DNA from: Tragulus kanchil
Lineage: Eukaryota; Chordata; Mammalia; Artiodactyla; Tragulidae
DNA: 64,000 bases
NCBI GenBank assembly: GCA_022376925.1
Contig: JAIOJX010000002.1
Span: 136,313,831-136,377,830 of the forward strand
Direction: 5' to 3'
Part shown: piece after piece, positions 43,740 to 56,314 of the stretch
Layout: every line of letters begins with the position of its first letter
Position numbering within the stretch: position 1 is the stretch's first letter
Translations under genes and position numbers: made by a program
Notes under the pieces: generated by a model
Seen by the model: only the letters and a program-made list of their open reading frames with translations
Database searches by the model: none
What the model was told of the DNA's origin: nothing

Positions 43740-44398
43740 ACATGTTTGCTATTTAATCTACTAAGTTTGGGGTTAATATCTTACACAGCAGTAGGTAACA
43801 TTATAGGATTGGCAATCATCATTGCCAATAGCTCTCCTCCATTTAGTCATCAGAGATGGGAGTCTTAATCCTAATTCCAGTTTCCAAGAGGAAAGATTTT
43901 TTTTTTCCTATTTTGAGAGGAAAGTAAAGTTTATTAGAGTGGGAGAAGGGAGAGTTGCAGCCAGTACAGCGGGCTGGCTTAAGGGAGAACTGACATTAAG
44001 CAGGAATCTTGGATCCATTTTATAGCTACGGTCTAAGGAGTGGCAGAGGGGTCTTAAGGATCACTGTTGATGTGGCAGTGTACTGGGTGGGGTCGAGTGA
44101 TGACTACAGCATGAGGGAGAGACAGTAGGGTCCAAGGAGTGGCAAAGGGGTCTTAAGGATTGGGTGGTGTACCACAACCTGGAGGAGGGAAGGACAATAA
44201 GGGTCTGGTTTATCTCTTCTTGCATTCCAAGATCCTCCACCAAGAGGAAAGTTTCTGATTGACACAGAAGGGTCAAGGAGACAGATGTGAACCAATATAT
44301 TGAGGTCAAGGTGATGAGCAGCATCATATTAACTTTACCTGAGGATTTCTAATGTAGCCAATGAAATGTTGGGATGTTTTGGTAAGGAATACCTGTGT
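43740..44398. other. Unique DNA, copied at 44870-45529
   Basis: Contains an internal imperfect direct repeat of about 50 bases ('gtctaaggagtggcagaggggtctt' type, about 44030-44065 and 44128-44160). No gene; frames of 88 codons lack recognised domains. Confidence 0.5.
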
Positions 44399-44399
44399 G

Positions 44400-44602
44400 C
44401 CGTCTTTGGTCATTCAGTCGTGTCTGACTCATTGAGACCTCATGGGCAGTAGCCTGACAGGCTCCTCTGTCCATGGGATTCTCCAGACAAGAATATGGGA
44501 GTGAGTTGCCATGCCCTTCTCCAGGGGATCTTCCCAATCAAGGGATCAAACTCAGGTCTCCTGCACTGCAGGCAGATTCTTTACCATCTGAGACACCCTC
44601 AA
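44400..44602 (-). mobile_element. Bov-tA SINE
   Basis: Antisense: 'cagtcgtgtctgactcattg', 'tgtccatgggattctccaga', end 'ccatctgagacaccctc'. Copy at 45531-45733. Confidence 0.9.
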
Positions 44603-45530
44603 AGAAATTACACAGTGGGACAGGACTTTCTGGTCACAAGAGTTCTCCTAAGGAAGTTGAGGCCTACTTTGATTATAATACAGTGGTTTGAAATTAGGTG
44701 TCAATGCCATATGTGAAATACAAGAATGTGATTACCTTTAGTTGTATGTTTGCAAAGACTGGTGGGTTACTTCTGCTATGGAAGCCAATATATTGCATGC
44801 CTGGTTACCCTTGAGGTATTTGTTTAGTCTAGCTGAATTCAACATCATATAGCTTTTCGACTCCAAAATAACATGTTTGCTATTTAATCTACTAAGTTTG
44901 GGGTTAATATCTTACACAGCAGTAGGTAACATTATAGGATTGGCAATCATCATTGCCAATAGCTCTCCTCCATTTAGTCATCAGAGATGGGAGTCTTAAT
45001 CCTAATTCCAGTTTCCAAGAGGAAAGATTTTTTTTTTCCTATTTTGAGAGGAAAGTAAAGTTTATTAGAGTGGGAGAAGGGAGAGTTGCAGCCAGTACAG
45101 CGGGCTGGCTTAAGGGAGAACTGACATTAAGCAGGAATCTTGGATCCATTTTATAGCTACGGTCTAAGGAGTGGCAGAGGGGTCTTAAGGATCACTGTTG
45201 ATGTGGCAGTGTACTGGGTGGGGTCGAGTGATGACTACAGCATGAGGGAGAGACAGTAGGGTCCAAGGAGTGGCAAAGGGGTCTTAAGGATTGGGTGGTG
45301 TACCACAACCTGGAGGAGGGAAGGACAATAAGGGTCTGGTTTATCTCTTCTTGCATTCCAAGATCCTCCACCAAGAGGAAAGTTTCTGATTGACACAGAA
45401 GGGTCAAGGAGACAGATGTGAACCAATATATTGAGGTCAAGGTGATGAGCAGCATCATATTAACTTTACCTGAGGATTTCTAATGTAGCCAATGAAATGT
45501 TGGGATGTTTTGGTAAGGAATACCTGTGTG

Positions 45531-45733
45531 CCGTCTTTGGTCATTCAGTCGTGTCTGACTCATTGAGACCTCATGGGCAGTAGCCTGACAGGCTCCTCTG
45601 TCCATGGGATTCTCCAGACAAGAATATGGGAGTGAGTTGCCATGCCCTTCTCCAGGGGATCTTCCCAATCAAGGGATCAAACTCAGGTCTCCTGCACTGC
45701 AGGCAGATTCTTTACCATCTGAGACACCCTCAA
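45531..45733 (-). mobile_element. Second copy of the 44400-44602 Bov-tA
   Basis: Carried by D15, identical flanks. Confidence 0.9.
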
Positions 45734-46177
45734 AGAAATTACACAGTGGGACAGGACTTTCTGGTCACAAGAGTTCTCCTAAGGAAGTTGAGGCCTACTT
45801 TGATTATAATACAGTGGTTTGAAATTAGGTGTCAATGCCATATGTGAAATACAAGAATGTGATTACCTTTAGTTGTATGTTTGCAAAGACTGGTGGGTTA
45901 CTTCTGCTATGGAAGCCAATATATTGCATGCCTGGTTACCCTTGAGGTATTTGTTTAGTCTAGCTCTGCATTCATGACCACTTTAAAGTTGCTGAATATT
46001 CCAAAATTTCTTCTGATAACAGTAGTAAATCCTTTTCAGAAATCTTATATAATAAATATTATAATATATAGAAAGGACTTAAATTTACTTGTTTTTTCCA
46101 GAAATGAAGCACTAGAATTCTCTCCCTTCCCTCCAGTAGATCTGTGGAAGAAAGTAAACATGTATATCTTGATGTTT

Positions 46178-46345
46178 CCATTTTTTAAAAATAAATTATT
46201 TATTTGGCTGTACCAGGTCTTAGTTGAGGCATGCAGAACCTTTAGTTGCAGAATGTGGGATCTAGTTTCCGAACCAAGGATTGAACCCAGGCCCCCTGGG
46301 AATTGGGGGCAAAGAGTCTTAGCCACTGTTCCACCAAGGAAGTCC
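46178..46345 (-). mobile_element. CHR-1-like SINE with perfect 13-bp TSD
   Basis: Antisense short CHR element ('ggctgtaccaggtcttagtt', 'ccgaaccaaggattgaaccc'). Flanked by 'tatcttgatgttt' at 46165-46177 and 46346-46358. Confidence 0.93.
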
Positions 46346-46827
46346 TATCTTGATGTTTTCTGATTTATAAGTCAAGTTAAATAACTTAAAAAATGATATC
46401 ATGAGTTAAGTCAGTGAAGTCATAGAGAGTGAGTCAATTAATATAATGCTGATATTACTTTGCAACGTCTGGGTGAAGGAACTTTTCACATAATAAACAT
46501 TACAACAATGAAAAATTCCCATGTGAGACCTATTTATAGTCTCAGGATTGAGGATAACATTTGAAAGAAAGCAACAACTTTTGAAATCATGTCTTAGGGA
46601 ACTTCTAATAAACTAGCCAGTATGCCATTCCTAATCATAAGGTATAGATCAAGTATAAATGTGCTAAGAGTGAACTTTCACCCTCATTCACTTTAATGTC
46701 TATATTTTTGGAATCATCATGGTAGATATCATCTATGTATCTTCTGTATTCAACTCTTTTCTAACAAGATATAATGAGACAACTCAGCGTTTTGTCTTCT
46801 CCACTGTGTGCCAGCAGTCTTTCCATT

Positions 46828-47009
46828 GGGCCTCCCTGGTGGCTCAGTTGGTAAAGAATTTGTAGAGCAGGAGACCCTGGTTTGATCCCTGGGTTGGGAA
46901 GATCCCCTGGAGAAGGGAAAGGCTGCCCTCTCCAGTGTTCTTGCCTGGAGAATTCCACGGCTCATCCATGGGTTGTAAAGAGTTGGACACAACTGACCAA
47001 CTTCACTTT
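46828..47009 (+). mobile_element. Bov-tA SINE with TSD
   Basis: Head 'ggcctccctggtggctcagt', tail 'gagttggacacaactgacca'. Flanks 'cagtctttccatt' (46815-46827) and 'cagtcttcccatt' (47010-47022) match 12 of 13. Copy at 47955-48136. Confidence 0.92.
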
Positions 47010-47022
47010 CAGTCTTCCCATT

Positions 47023-47675
47023 CCTTCCAAATGAATCCATTTTGGAGGCTCTGTTGCCACCTTAGGACAGTGGGTCCATCACTGTGATTTTATATCCGAT
47101 ATATGGGTCTAATATTTACTGGCCAGTTTTCTCTTACAAAAGGATACATTTATAGTAACTCAATTGTCAATCCTAATTCCTGGTGTACTGGGAGTTTTCA
47201 AAATGTACAGAGAGGTCTGCTAGTGTCAACTCCAAGCTCCTTGGTATGAATGTTTTGGGACTCACTTGACCTACATTACCATGTCTCCATCCTATCTCAT
47301 GCTTCCAGAATCATTGTGTCAATTTACACTCCTACAGATAGCTTATGGGAGGACTTACATGTCCTCATGCCAAGTACCTGCTGACTTTATAGGTCCTGGG
47401 CAATTGCTCAGTTAGTAGACTCTAAAGGTGAAAAATGACTCAAATTATCCATGTCATTGAATATTCATATTTATTTATATCTTCTCTTTCTCTCTCTCAC
47501 ACACCAAGTCGCCTGTTTCTGATCTTTGCTTTTTTATGATGGAATTAGAATGTTTCCTTGATTTTTAAAAGATTTTTATATAGTAAGAATAGTACTATAT
47601 ATTTTGTGGTAATTCTAGCCTTTAAGGATTCATTTTTAAAATCTCTGAAACAGCTTATAAAGCACTGGCAAATGG
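47023..47675. other. Unique DNA, copied at 48150-48801
   Basis: No gene recognised. Confidence 0.5.
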
Positions 47676-47954
47676 CAAAATTCTCACCCTTCCATTCACT
47701 TTAATTTGAAATTTCATGTCTTAGGGAACTTCTAATAAACTAGCCAGTATGCCATTCCTAATCATAAGGTATAGATCAAGTATAAATGTGCTAAGAGTGA
47801 ACTTTCACCCTCATTCACTTTAATGTCTATATTTTTGGAATCATCATGGTAGATATCATCTATGTATCTTCTGTATTCAACTCTTTTCTAACAAGATATA
47901 ATGAGACAACTCAGCGTTTTGTCTTCTCCACTGTGTGCCAGCAGTCTTTCCATT

Positions 47955-48136
47955 GGGCCTCCCTGGTGGCTCAGTTGGTAAAGAATTTGTAGAGCAGGAG
48001 ACCCTGGTTTGATCCCTGGGTTGGGAAGATCCCCTGGAGAAGGGAAAGGCTGCCCTCTCCAGTGTTCTTGCCTGGAGAATTCCACGGCTCATCCATGGGT
48101 TGTAAAGAGTTGGACACAACTGACCAACTTCACTTT
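47955..48136 (+). mobile_element. Second copy of the 46828-47009 Bov-tA
   Basis: Carried by D16 with the same target duplication. Confidence 0.9.
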
Positions 48137-48904
48137 CAGTCTTCCCATTCCTTCCAAATGAATCCATTTTGGAGGCTCTGTTGCCACCTTAGGACAGTGG
48201 GTCCATCACTGTGATTTTATATCCGATATATGGGTCTAATATTTACTGGCCAGTTTTCTCTTACAAAAGGATACATTTATAGTAACTCAATTGTCAATCC
48301 TAATTCCTGGTGTACTGGGAGTTTTCAAAATGTACAGAGAGGTCTGCTAGTGTCAACTCCAAGCTCCTTGGTATGAATGTTTTGGGACTCACTTGACCTA
48401 CATTACCATGTCTCCATCCTATCTCATGCTTCCAGAATCATTGTGTCAATTTACACTCCTACAGATAGCTTATGGGAGGACTTACATGTCCTCATGCCAA
48501 GTACCTGCTGACTTTATAGGTCCTGGGCAATTGCTCAGTTAGTAGACTCTAAAGGTGAAAAATGACTCAAATTATCCATGTCATTGAATATTCATATTTA
48601 TTTATATCTTCTCTTTCTCTCTCTCACACACCAAGTCGCCTGTTTCTGATCTTTGCTTTTTTATGATGGAATTAGAATGTTTCCTTGATTTTTAAAAGAT
48701 TTTTATATAGTAAGAATAGTACTATATATTTTGTGGTAATTCTAGCCTTTAAGGATTCATTTTTAAAATCTCTGAAACAGCTTATAAAGCACTGGCAAAT
48801 GAAAGGCAAAAAGTATTCTTCATTGTGGTTAATCAGTTTGCTCTAACTGATTTTGTATAGAGACTAGTTAGACATTTTAATTCAATGTCGTGTTGTAGAA
48901 TAAG

Positions 48905-49090
48905 TTTGCAGTTTGAGGTAAAAAAAACCTGCCAGGTTTAATTTTCAGCTCCATTACTTTTTGTTTTAAGACATTTAACTCTCTCAGCATTTGTCTTCTT
49001 AGATACAAATTGAGGATAATCCTAATGACTCTGATGCTGGATTATGTTAAGGCTCAAATTACACAGAGCACATGAGGATACTTTATAAAC
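48905..49090 (+). mobile_element. MIR-like SINE (ancient)
   Basis: 'catttaactctctcagcatt' and 'caaattgaggataatcctaa' resemble the MIR body. Diverged. Confidence 0.65.
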
Positions 49091-49856
49091 TAAGTACTGA
49101 CATACATATGACTTGCCCTGAATCTAATTTTGATGGTCAGCCCTTCTGAGATTACTTCCAGCTGCCAGAATTCATGACACACTTGACTTGGATGAGGATT
49201 GAAGAAGTATAAAAATGGTTTTGAAATGACTAGAAATTTCAGTAGTTTCTCTTTGAGCAGTGATGGAAAAGATAGTTCTCGTTTTTATAAAAATAATAAT
49301 CTTAAACTAAATGGTCAAAGAAAAGGAGGATAGACTGAGGATTTAACCAGTATTGTGGAGTTGCTCTAACAGGGGAACGGCAGACCAAAAATATTACTTT
49401 TGTTTTTCTCAGACAAACCTAACTTGTCAGAAATGAAGCCTATGCTTTATTGTAACAAATATCCCAAGAAAGTCACCTCTGATGGGATTTATTCTCTCTC
49501 CCGGTTCATTCTTATACATCACTTTGGGGTAAAACTGATTCCTGATCAATGAAACATAAAATCACAGTTTTCCATATTTAGTTCTGACTCAGCATCAGTT
49601 AATGGGAGTGAGTACTAAATCATATATTCCAAACTTGAAAACAGAAGATATACTTTTTTAAATGGGATTTTAGCCCATTACTTAACCTTCTGAGTTTTAC
49701 CTTTCTCATAACTTTCTGGTATGCTATGCTAATTGTGTAAGACAACATGCCCATAAGCCCATTGTAAGCTGCAATTATGGCATACATAACAGCAGTAAAC
49801 ATGACTTTAGAACTTGGTTGCTGAACAAAGCACATTACTTGAGAGCAGTTTAAGAA
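49091..49856. other. Unique DNA, partly copied
   Basis: 49230-49856 recurs at 50356-50982. No gene recognised; the 71-codon minus-strand frame (49620-49835) has no recognised domain. Confidence 0.5.
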
Positions 49857-51481
49857 ATGATGCTATTAAAGTGCTGCATACAATATGCCAGCAAAATTGG
49901 AAAGCTCAGCAGTGGCCATAGGAGTGGAAAAGGTCAGTTTTCATTATAATCCCAAAGAAAGGCAATGCCAAAGAATGTCCAAACTACCATACAATTGCAT
50001 CATTTCATGTGCTAATAAGGTTATGCTCAAAATCTTTCAACTAGACTTCAGCAGTACATGAACTGAGAACTTCCATATCTACAAGCTGGATTTAGAAATG
50101 GCAGAGGAACCAGAGATCGAGTTGCCAACATCTGTTGGATTGTAGAAAAAAGGAAGATAATTTCAAAAATAAACCTGCTTCTACTTCATTGACTACGCTA
50201 AAACCTTTGTGTGGATCACAACAAACTGGAAAATTTAATAGATGATGTCAGACCACCTTGTCTGTCTCCTGAGAAGCCTGTATGCAGGATAAGAAGCAAC
50301 AATTAGAATGAAACATGGAAGAATAACTGGTTCAAAATTGGGGAGAGGAGTAGGTCTAGAAATTTCAGTAGTTTCTCTTTGAGCAGTGATGGAAAAGATA
50401 GTTCTCGTTTTTATAAAAATAATAATCTTAAACTAAATGGTCAAAGAAAAGGAGGATAGACTGAGGATTTAACCAGTATTGTGGAGTTGCTCTAACAGGG
50501 GAACGGCAGACCAAAAATATTACTTTTGTTTTTCTCAGACAAACCTAACTTGTCAGAAATGAAGCCTATGCTTTATTGTAACAAATATCCCAAGAAAGTC
50601 ACCTCTGATGGGATTTATTCTCTCTCCCGGTTCATTCTTATACATCACTTTGGGGTAAAACTGATTCCTGATCAATGAAACATAAAATCACAGTTTTCCA
50701 TATTTAGTTCTGACTCAGCATCAGTTAATGGGAGTGAGTACTAAATCATATATTCCAAACTTGAAAACAGAAGATATACTTTTTTAAATGGGATTTTAGC
50801 CCATTACTTAACCTTCTGAGTTTTACCTTTCTCATAACTTTCTGGTATGCTATGCTAATTGTGTAAGACAACATGCCCATAAGCCCATTGTAAGCTGCAA
50901 TTATGGCATACATAACAGCAGTAAACATGACTTTAGAACTTGGTTGCTGAACAAAGCACATTACTTGAGAGCAGTTTAAGAAATGATGCTATTAAAGTGC
51001 TGCATACAATATGCCAGCAAAATTGGAAAGCTCAGCAGTGGCCATAGGAGTGGAAAAGGTCAGTTTTCATTATAATCCCAAAGAAAGGCAATGCCAAAGA
51101 ATGTCCAAACTACCATACAATTGCATCATTTCATGTGCTAATAAGGTTATGCTCAAAATCTTTCAACTAGACTTCAGCAGTACATGAACTGAGAACTTCC
51201 ATATCTACAAGCTGGATTTAGAAATGGCAGAGGAACCAGAGATCGAGTTGCCAACATCTGTTGGATTGTAGAAAAAAGGAAGATAATTTCAAAAATAAAC
51301 CTGCTTCTACTTCATTGACTACGCTAAAACCTTTGTGTGGATCACAACAAACTGGAAAATTTAATAGATGATGTCAGACCACCTTGTCTGTCTCCTGAGA
51401 AGCCTGTATGCAGGATAAGAAGCAACAATTAGAATGAAACATGGAAGAATAACTGGTTCAAAATTGGGAGAGGAGTAGGTC
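49230..51481. repeat. Direct tandem duplication D17, period 1,126 bp
   Basis: 'tctagaaatttcagtagttt' recurs at about 49229 and 50355, joined at 'gaggagtaggtc' with 3-base microhomology. Copy B reads on as 'gtaggtcaaggctgtatatt', normal BovB text, showing that copy B holds the real continuation. Confidence 0.94.
49857..50353 (+). mobile_element. BovB (RTE) LINE ORF2 fragment, first copy
   Basis: 'agctcagcagtggccatagg', 'aaaggcaatgccaaagaatg' and 'ggcagaggaaccagagatcg' are BovB reverse-transcriptase text. Cut off at 50353 by the D17 join; the complete version starts at 50983. Confidence 0.9.
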
Positions 51482-52437
51482 AAGGCTGTATATTGTCATC
51501 CTGCTCATTTAACTTATATTCAGATTACATCATGCAAAATGCTGGGCCAGATGACTCACAAGCTGAAGTCAAGATTGCCAGGAGAATTACCAACAACCTC
51601 AGACATGCATATAACACCACTCTAATGGCAGAACGTCAGGAGGAATTAAAGAGCCTCTTAATGAGGGTGAAAGAGGAGAGTGAAAAAGCTGACTTAAAAA
51701 TCAACATTCAAAAAGCTAAGATCGAAAATAAATAAATGAAGGACCAACAGAAATGGCCAGCAAACAAAAAACTAAGATCATGGCATCTGGTTCCATCACT
51801 TTATGGCAAATAAATGGGGTAAAAAGTGGAAACAGTGACAGATTTTATTTTCTTTGGCTCCAAAATCACGGTAGATAGTGACTGCAGCCACGAAATCAAA
51901 CGACATTCCCTCCTTTGAGGAAAAGCTGCAAGAAAGCTAGACAGCACATTAAAATGCAGAGACATCACTTTGTCAACAAACGTCCATAGTCAAAGTCATG
52001 GTTTTTCCAGTAGTCAGGTACGGATGTGAGAGTTGGACATAAAGAAGGCTGAGGGTGAGGAACTGATGCTTTTGAACTGTGGTGCTGGAGAAGACTCTTG
52101 AGAATCCCTTGGACTGCAAGGAGATCAAACCAGTCCATCCTAAAGGAAATCAACCTTGAGTATTCATTGGAAGGACTGATGCAGAAGCTGAAGCTCCAAT
52201 ACTTTGGCCACCTGATGCAAAGAGCTGACTCTTGGAAAAGACCATAAAGCTGGAAAAGATTGAGGACAGGAAGAGAAGGAGGCAACAGAGGATGAGCTGA
52301 CCATATGCCATCATCAACTCAATGGACATGAATCTGAACAAGCTCCAGGAGATATTGAAGAACAGGGAAACCTGGTGTCCTGCAGTTCATGGGGTCACAA
52401 AGAGTGGGACATGACTTAGTGACTGAACGACAACTAC
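50983..52437 (+). pseudogene. BovB (RTE) reverse transcriptase and 3' end, inactive
   Basis: About 1.45 kb of sense BovB ORF2 from inside the reverse transcriptase to the 3' end ('gtgggacatgacttagtgac'). Family knowledge: BovB RT has an FIDYAKAFD motif A and a YADD catalytic box. Here motif A text (about 51314-51340) lacks four bases after 'acctttg', a frameshift, and the YADD box reads HAYN (51604-51615; residues 38-41 of the 80-codon frame at 51493-51735), so the catalytic aspartates are gone. Further stops and small deletions follow. 5'-truncated and dead. Confidence 0.92.
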
Positions 52438-53202
52438 TGTGTAAATTAAGCCTCTTCATCAAACTTTGTTGCTGTTGTTGTTTCTTCCTGTAATTTAGGT
52501 ATATTTCCACAAGGTGATGATAGCAAGCCATATTCATTTGATCTGAGTAATAGGGCAATCCTGATGGAGAAGCTAGCTATAATTCACTATGAATCATTAC
52601 CTGGTGTCCAGGCCTCCCAGGACTAACTCAGATTCCCATCAATCAGGCAAGGATGTTACCAAAGGCAACAGTATCATTCACTGGCTCTTTTTCCCTTTTC
52701 CTTTCCCCTCCTCTTCAGTTGCTCCGTAGTTTTGAGCACACTAGTGAGATTTTCGTCTTTTACTGCCTGGAAGTTCCTTGCTCAGTCAGCAGATCTTTGA
52801 CACATTCACTATCCGTCTTTCCTTCTTTAATTTCTTTTCAGAGATCTTAAGATCAAAACTTTCAGTAGAAAGAAAAATACAAGAGCCCCTGCTTACGCAG
52901 AACATAGCATTTCTTCCTCCCTCCAATGTCAAAAGCCTTATTTCCTCTTTCACTTATCTAAAGGGAATTTTTTCCCCTTATCTTACTTGCTTCAGCTTTT
53001 TTCTCTACTTGAATCACCTTTTTCAGTGAACTTAGTGTCCCTAGAAGAGATGATTGATACATTGTATAACTCTATGATAATTTTTCTTAGCAGTGGACTT
53101 CAGTTCACATATAAGGAGTCTCCCAGAAAGATTTATTTAGAAACACATTTCTTCAAGGAATACAGTCCCTTTGGAGACATTTATAGAAGAATTAAACATA
53201 CA
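52438..53202. other. Unique DNA, no gene
   Basis: T-rich, no recognised repeat. Frames of 65-106 codons overlap in different phases, with no recognised domain. Confidence 0.45.
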
Positions 53203-53602
53203 CTTTATATCATCCCTGTATCAGTTAGAATTAGGTTTGGCTGCATGTGTCAGGAAACTAAAATAAAAACTGATTTAAAAAGAGAAGTTGATTTCTCTCC
53301 CATGTAAAAGAAGTCTGGAGGCCAGCACTCAAGTCTGAGGAGGCATCTTCATTATTGATCTGGCTCCTTTTATGTTCCTGGTAAATATAAGCCATTCCAG
53401 CATGTGGCTTTTATTACCAAGGGCACCTCATGGTCAAAGACGCCTGTGGGAACTCTAATCATCTCCAGGCTGGAAGAAGGAGGAAAAGGAAGGCAAATGG
53501 GTGTATGGCCCTTTAAGGTAACTGCCTTTAAGCAGCCTTCCTGGAATTCCAGTCCACACTTCTGTTTACATTTCATTGACTAGAATGCAATCACAGGGTC
53601 AC
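53203..53602. repeat. Probable old interspersed repeat, family not identified
   Basis: 'ctgtatcagttagaattagg', 'ggctgcatgtgtcaggaaac' and 'atttcattgactagaatgca' look like a diverged ancient mammalian element. I cannot name the family with confidence. Confidence 0.4.
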
Positions 53603-53847
53603 ATCTAGCCTCAAGGGAGGTAGGGGCAAAGTCATCTTTAAAGAAGGCATTGACACTCCAAATAAAATCGAGTTCTGTGAAATATGGCCATTTGTAGCAG
53701 CATGAATGCAACTACAGATGATCATACTGTTGGGTTGAATCCCGAAGGCCTGTAAGGACTGTGCTTGTCCAGCTACAAGACCAAAGAAAGAGGCCAGTGT
53801 CAGCAAAGGAGACATCAGTGGTTTAATGGATCGTTTAATGGTCGAAT

Positions 53848-54015
53848 GGTCCTACTGTAGAGTACAGAGAACAATATTCAACATCCTGGATTAAAGCATA
53901 ATGGGAAAGAACATTCTTTTGAATGTGTATGTATAACTGAGTAACTTTGTTTTACAGTAGAAGCTAATGCAACATTGTAAATCAACTATCCTTCAATAAA
54001 AAAGATAAATTAAAA
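53848..54015 (+). mobile_element. L1 3' end
   Basis: 'acagagaacaatattcaaca', 'tgtatgtataactgagtaac' and 'gcaacattgtaaatcaacta' then 'cttcaataaaaaa' are sense L1 3' UTR and tail. Confidence 0.85.
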
Positions 54016-54078
54016 ATCAAGTTCTGTTACTAAAAGAGGGGAGAATGGATATCTTTTTGTAACTAGTAAACTCTTCCA

Positions 54079-54288
54079 AGAGTTTTCCAAGTGGCTCAAT
54101 GGTAAAGAATCTGCCTGCCAATGCAGGAACTGTGGGTTCGATCCCTGGGTTGGGAAAATACCCTGGGGAAGGGAATGACTGCCCACTCCAGTATTCTTGT
54201 CAGGGAAATCTCATAGACAGAGGAGGGCCCTGTAAGGGCCCAGAGGAGGGTCCCAAAGAGTTAGACATGACTTAGCGACTAACCAACA
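54079..54288 (+). mobile_element. Bov-tA SINE
   Basis: Head 'gagttttccaagtggctcaa' (diverged), 'gggttcgatccctgggttgg' B-box, tail 'agacatgacttagcgactaa'. Contains an internal short direct repeat ('gggccctgtaagggcccaga' area). Copy at 55206-55415. Confidence 0.88.
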
Positions 54289-55187
54289 TCAAATTTTCCA
54301 CAGTTTTATACCACATCCCCTGACTTGGCTGTTTTTAAGTTAAATCAGCATGATTATCATCTTGCCAACTGGTTCTTTTTACATTTCTTTTCCCATATTT
54401 CACCCTTCATTTCTTTCCAGATGAGGGAGAGAGGGTTTTAGAAGGAAGCTGATTATTATGAACACATCAATGACAGAACAATTTATATGACCAGCTAGGG
54501 CTTCAGTTGTCTCGACAAGTGTCAGGACAAATTTTAGGATATTTGCTACTATTTGAGATGGTTTTAGGTAATAATTGAGACTCATAATGTAAGAAAAACT
54601 ATAGTTCTTATTCAAGTATCTTTTGAAACTTAATTTAAACATTTATGTCCATGCAATGCATACACATAATTCAAAAAGTCGTGTAAGATTGCAAACATCT
54701 TAACAGGGCTTGGTAGTCACCACTCAGCTTTATCTCAGCTTTGAGACTAGTTCATAAGTGGCAATCACTTTAAACTCTCAGTTCTCCTAATATTTACCTT
54801 CATACTTATCAATTGTACCTTTATACTGTCATTTCTTGCTTTTTAAAGAATTTTAATTAAAAATAATCTTTGGCTTTCTACCCCAGGACATGAGAATTTA
54901 GCTTTCTTACACTCATCTAGTCCTTGCTTTATTGCCTTCCTCTCCCAGTTCCCTCCCTCTCTCAGGATAGTTACATCAAAATTTTATGTGAAATAGTTTT
55001 TTACACTATTATGATTATGAAAACACTGTTCCCTGGTGGATCATCAGATGGCCCTATGATTATAGTTCTTTATTTTTATTTTTTCTAGGAGTTACTAACT
55101 GTCTCTTTTTAAAATTTATTTGCTAAGCTTTCTACATACTTATTCCTTTCCAAATTATTCAACAAATTCTCAAAACTTATTTAGTGG
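54289..55187. other. Unique AT-rich DNA, copied at 55416-56314
   Basis: No gene; the 80-codon minus-strand frame (54400-54642) has no recognised domain. Confidence 0.5.
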
Positions 55188-55205
55188 AATCTTTTGTACT
55201 CTTCA

Positions 55206-55415
55206 AGAGTTTTCCAAGTGGCTCAATGGTAAAGAATCTGCCTGCCAATGCAGGAACTGTGGGTTCGATCCCTGGGTTGGGAAAATACCCTGGGGAAGGG
55301 AATGACTGCCCACTCCAGTATTCTTGTCAGGGAAATCTCATAGACAGAGGAGGGCCCTGTAAGGGCCCAGAGGAGGGTCCCAAAGAGTTAGACATGACTT
55401 AGCGACTAACCAACA
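55206..55415 (+). mobile_element. Second copy of the 54079-54288 Bov-tA
   Basis: Carried by D18. Confidence 0.88.
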
Positions 55416-56314
55416 TCAAATTTTCCACAGTTTTATACCACATCCCCTGACTTGGCTGTTTTTAAGTTAAATCAGCATGATTATCATCTTGCCAACTGGT
55501 TCTTTTTACATTTCTTTTCCCATATTTCACCCTTCATTTCTTTCCAGATGAGGGAGAGAGGGTTTTAGAAGGAAGCTGATTATTATGAACACATCAATGA
55601 CAGAACAATTTATATGACCAGCTAGGGCTTCAGTTGTCTCGACAAGTGTCAGGACAAATTTTAGGATATTTGCTACTATTTGAGATGGTTTTAGGTAATA
55701 ATTGAGACTCATAATGTAAGAAAAACTATAGTTCTTATTCAAGTATCTTTTGAAACTTAATTTAAACATTTATGTCCATGCAATGCATACACATAATTCA
55801 AAAAGTCGTGTAAGATTGCAAACATCTTAACAGGGCTTGGTAGTCACCACTCAGCTTTATCTCAGCTTTGAGACTAGTTCATAAGTGGCAATCACTTTAA
55901 ACTCTCAGTTCTCCTAATATTTACCTTCATACTTATCAATTGTACCTTTATACTGTCATTTCTTGCTTTTTAAAGAATTTTAATTAAAAATAATCTTTGG
56001 CTTTCTACCCCAGGACATGAGAATTTAGCTTTCTTACACTCATCTAGTCCTTGCTTTATTGCCTTCCTCTCCCAGTTCCCTCCCTCTCTCAGGATAGTTA
56101 CATCAAAATTTTATGTGAAATAGTTTTTTACACTATTATGATTATGAAAACACTGTTCCCTGGTGGATCATCAGATGGCCCTATGATTATAGTTCTTTAT
56201 TTTTATTTTTTCTAGGAGTTACTAACTGTCTCTTTTTAAAATTTATTTGCTAAGCTTTCTACATACTTATTCCTTTCCAAATTATTCAACAAATTCTCAA
56301 AACTTATTTAGTAT

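Larger units (their letters stand above)
43733..45966. repeat. Direct tandem duplication D15, period 1,131 bp, ~28-bp filler
   Basis: 'caaaataacatgtttgct' recurs at 43733 and 44864. Copy A ends at 'tttgtttagtctagct' (about 44834), then 'gaattcaacatcatatagc..' with no counterpart, then copy B, which reads on as 'tagctctgcattcatg'. The unit bodies look identical over about 1.1 kb. Confidence 0.93.
46587..48801. repeat. Direct tandem duplication D16, period 1,127 bp, ~38-bp filler
   Basis: 'catgtcttagggaacttc' recurs at 46587 and 47714. Copy A stops in 'gcactggcaaatg' (about 47673), followed by about 40 unmatched bases ('gcaaaattctcacccttc..'), then copy B, which reads on as 'ggcaaatgaaaggcaaaaag'. 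Confidence 0.93.
54075..56314. repeat. Direct tandem duplication D18, period 1,127 bp, ~15-bp filler
   Basis: 'caagagttttccaagtggc' recurs at about 54077 and 55204. Copy A ends at 'aaaacttatttagt' (about 55187), then 'ggaatcttttgtact', then copy B, which reads on as 'tttagtatcatcaattgtg'. Confidence 0.94.
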
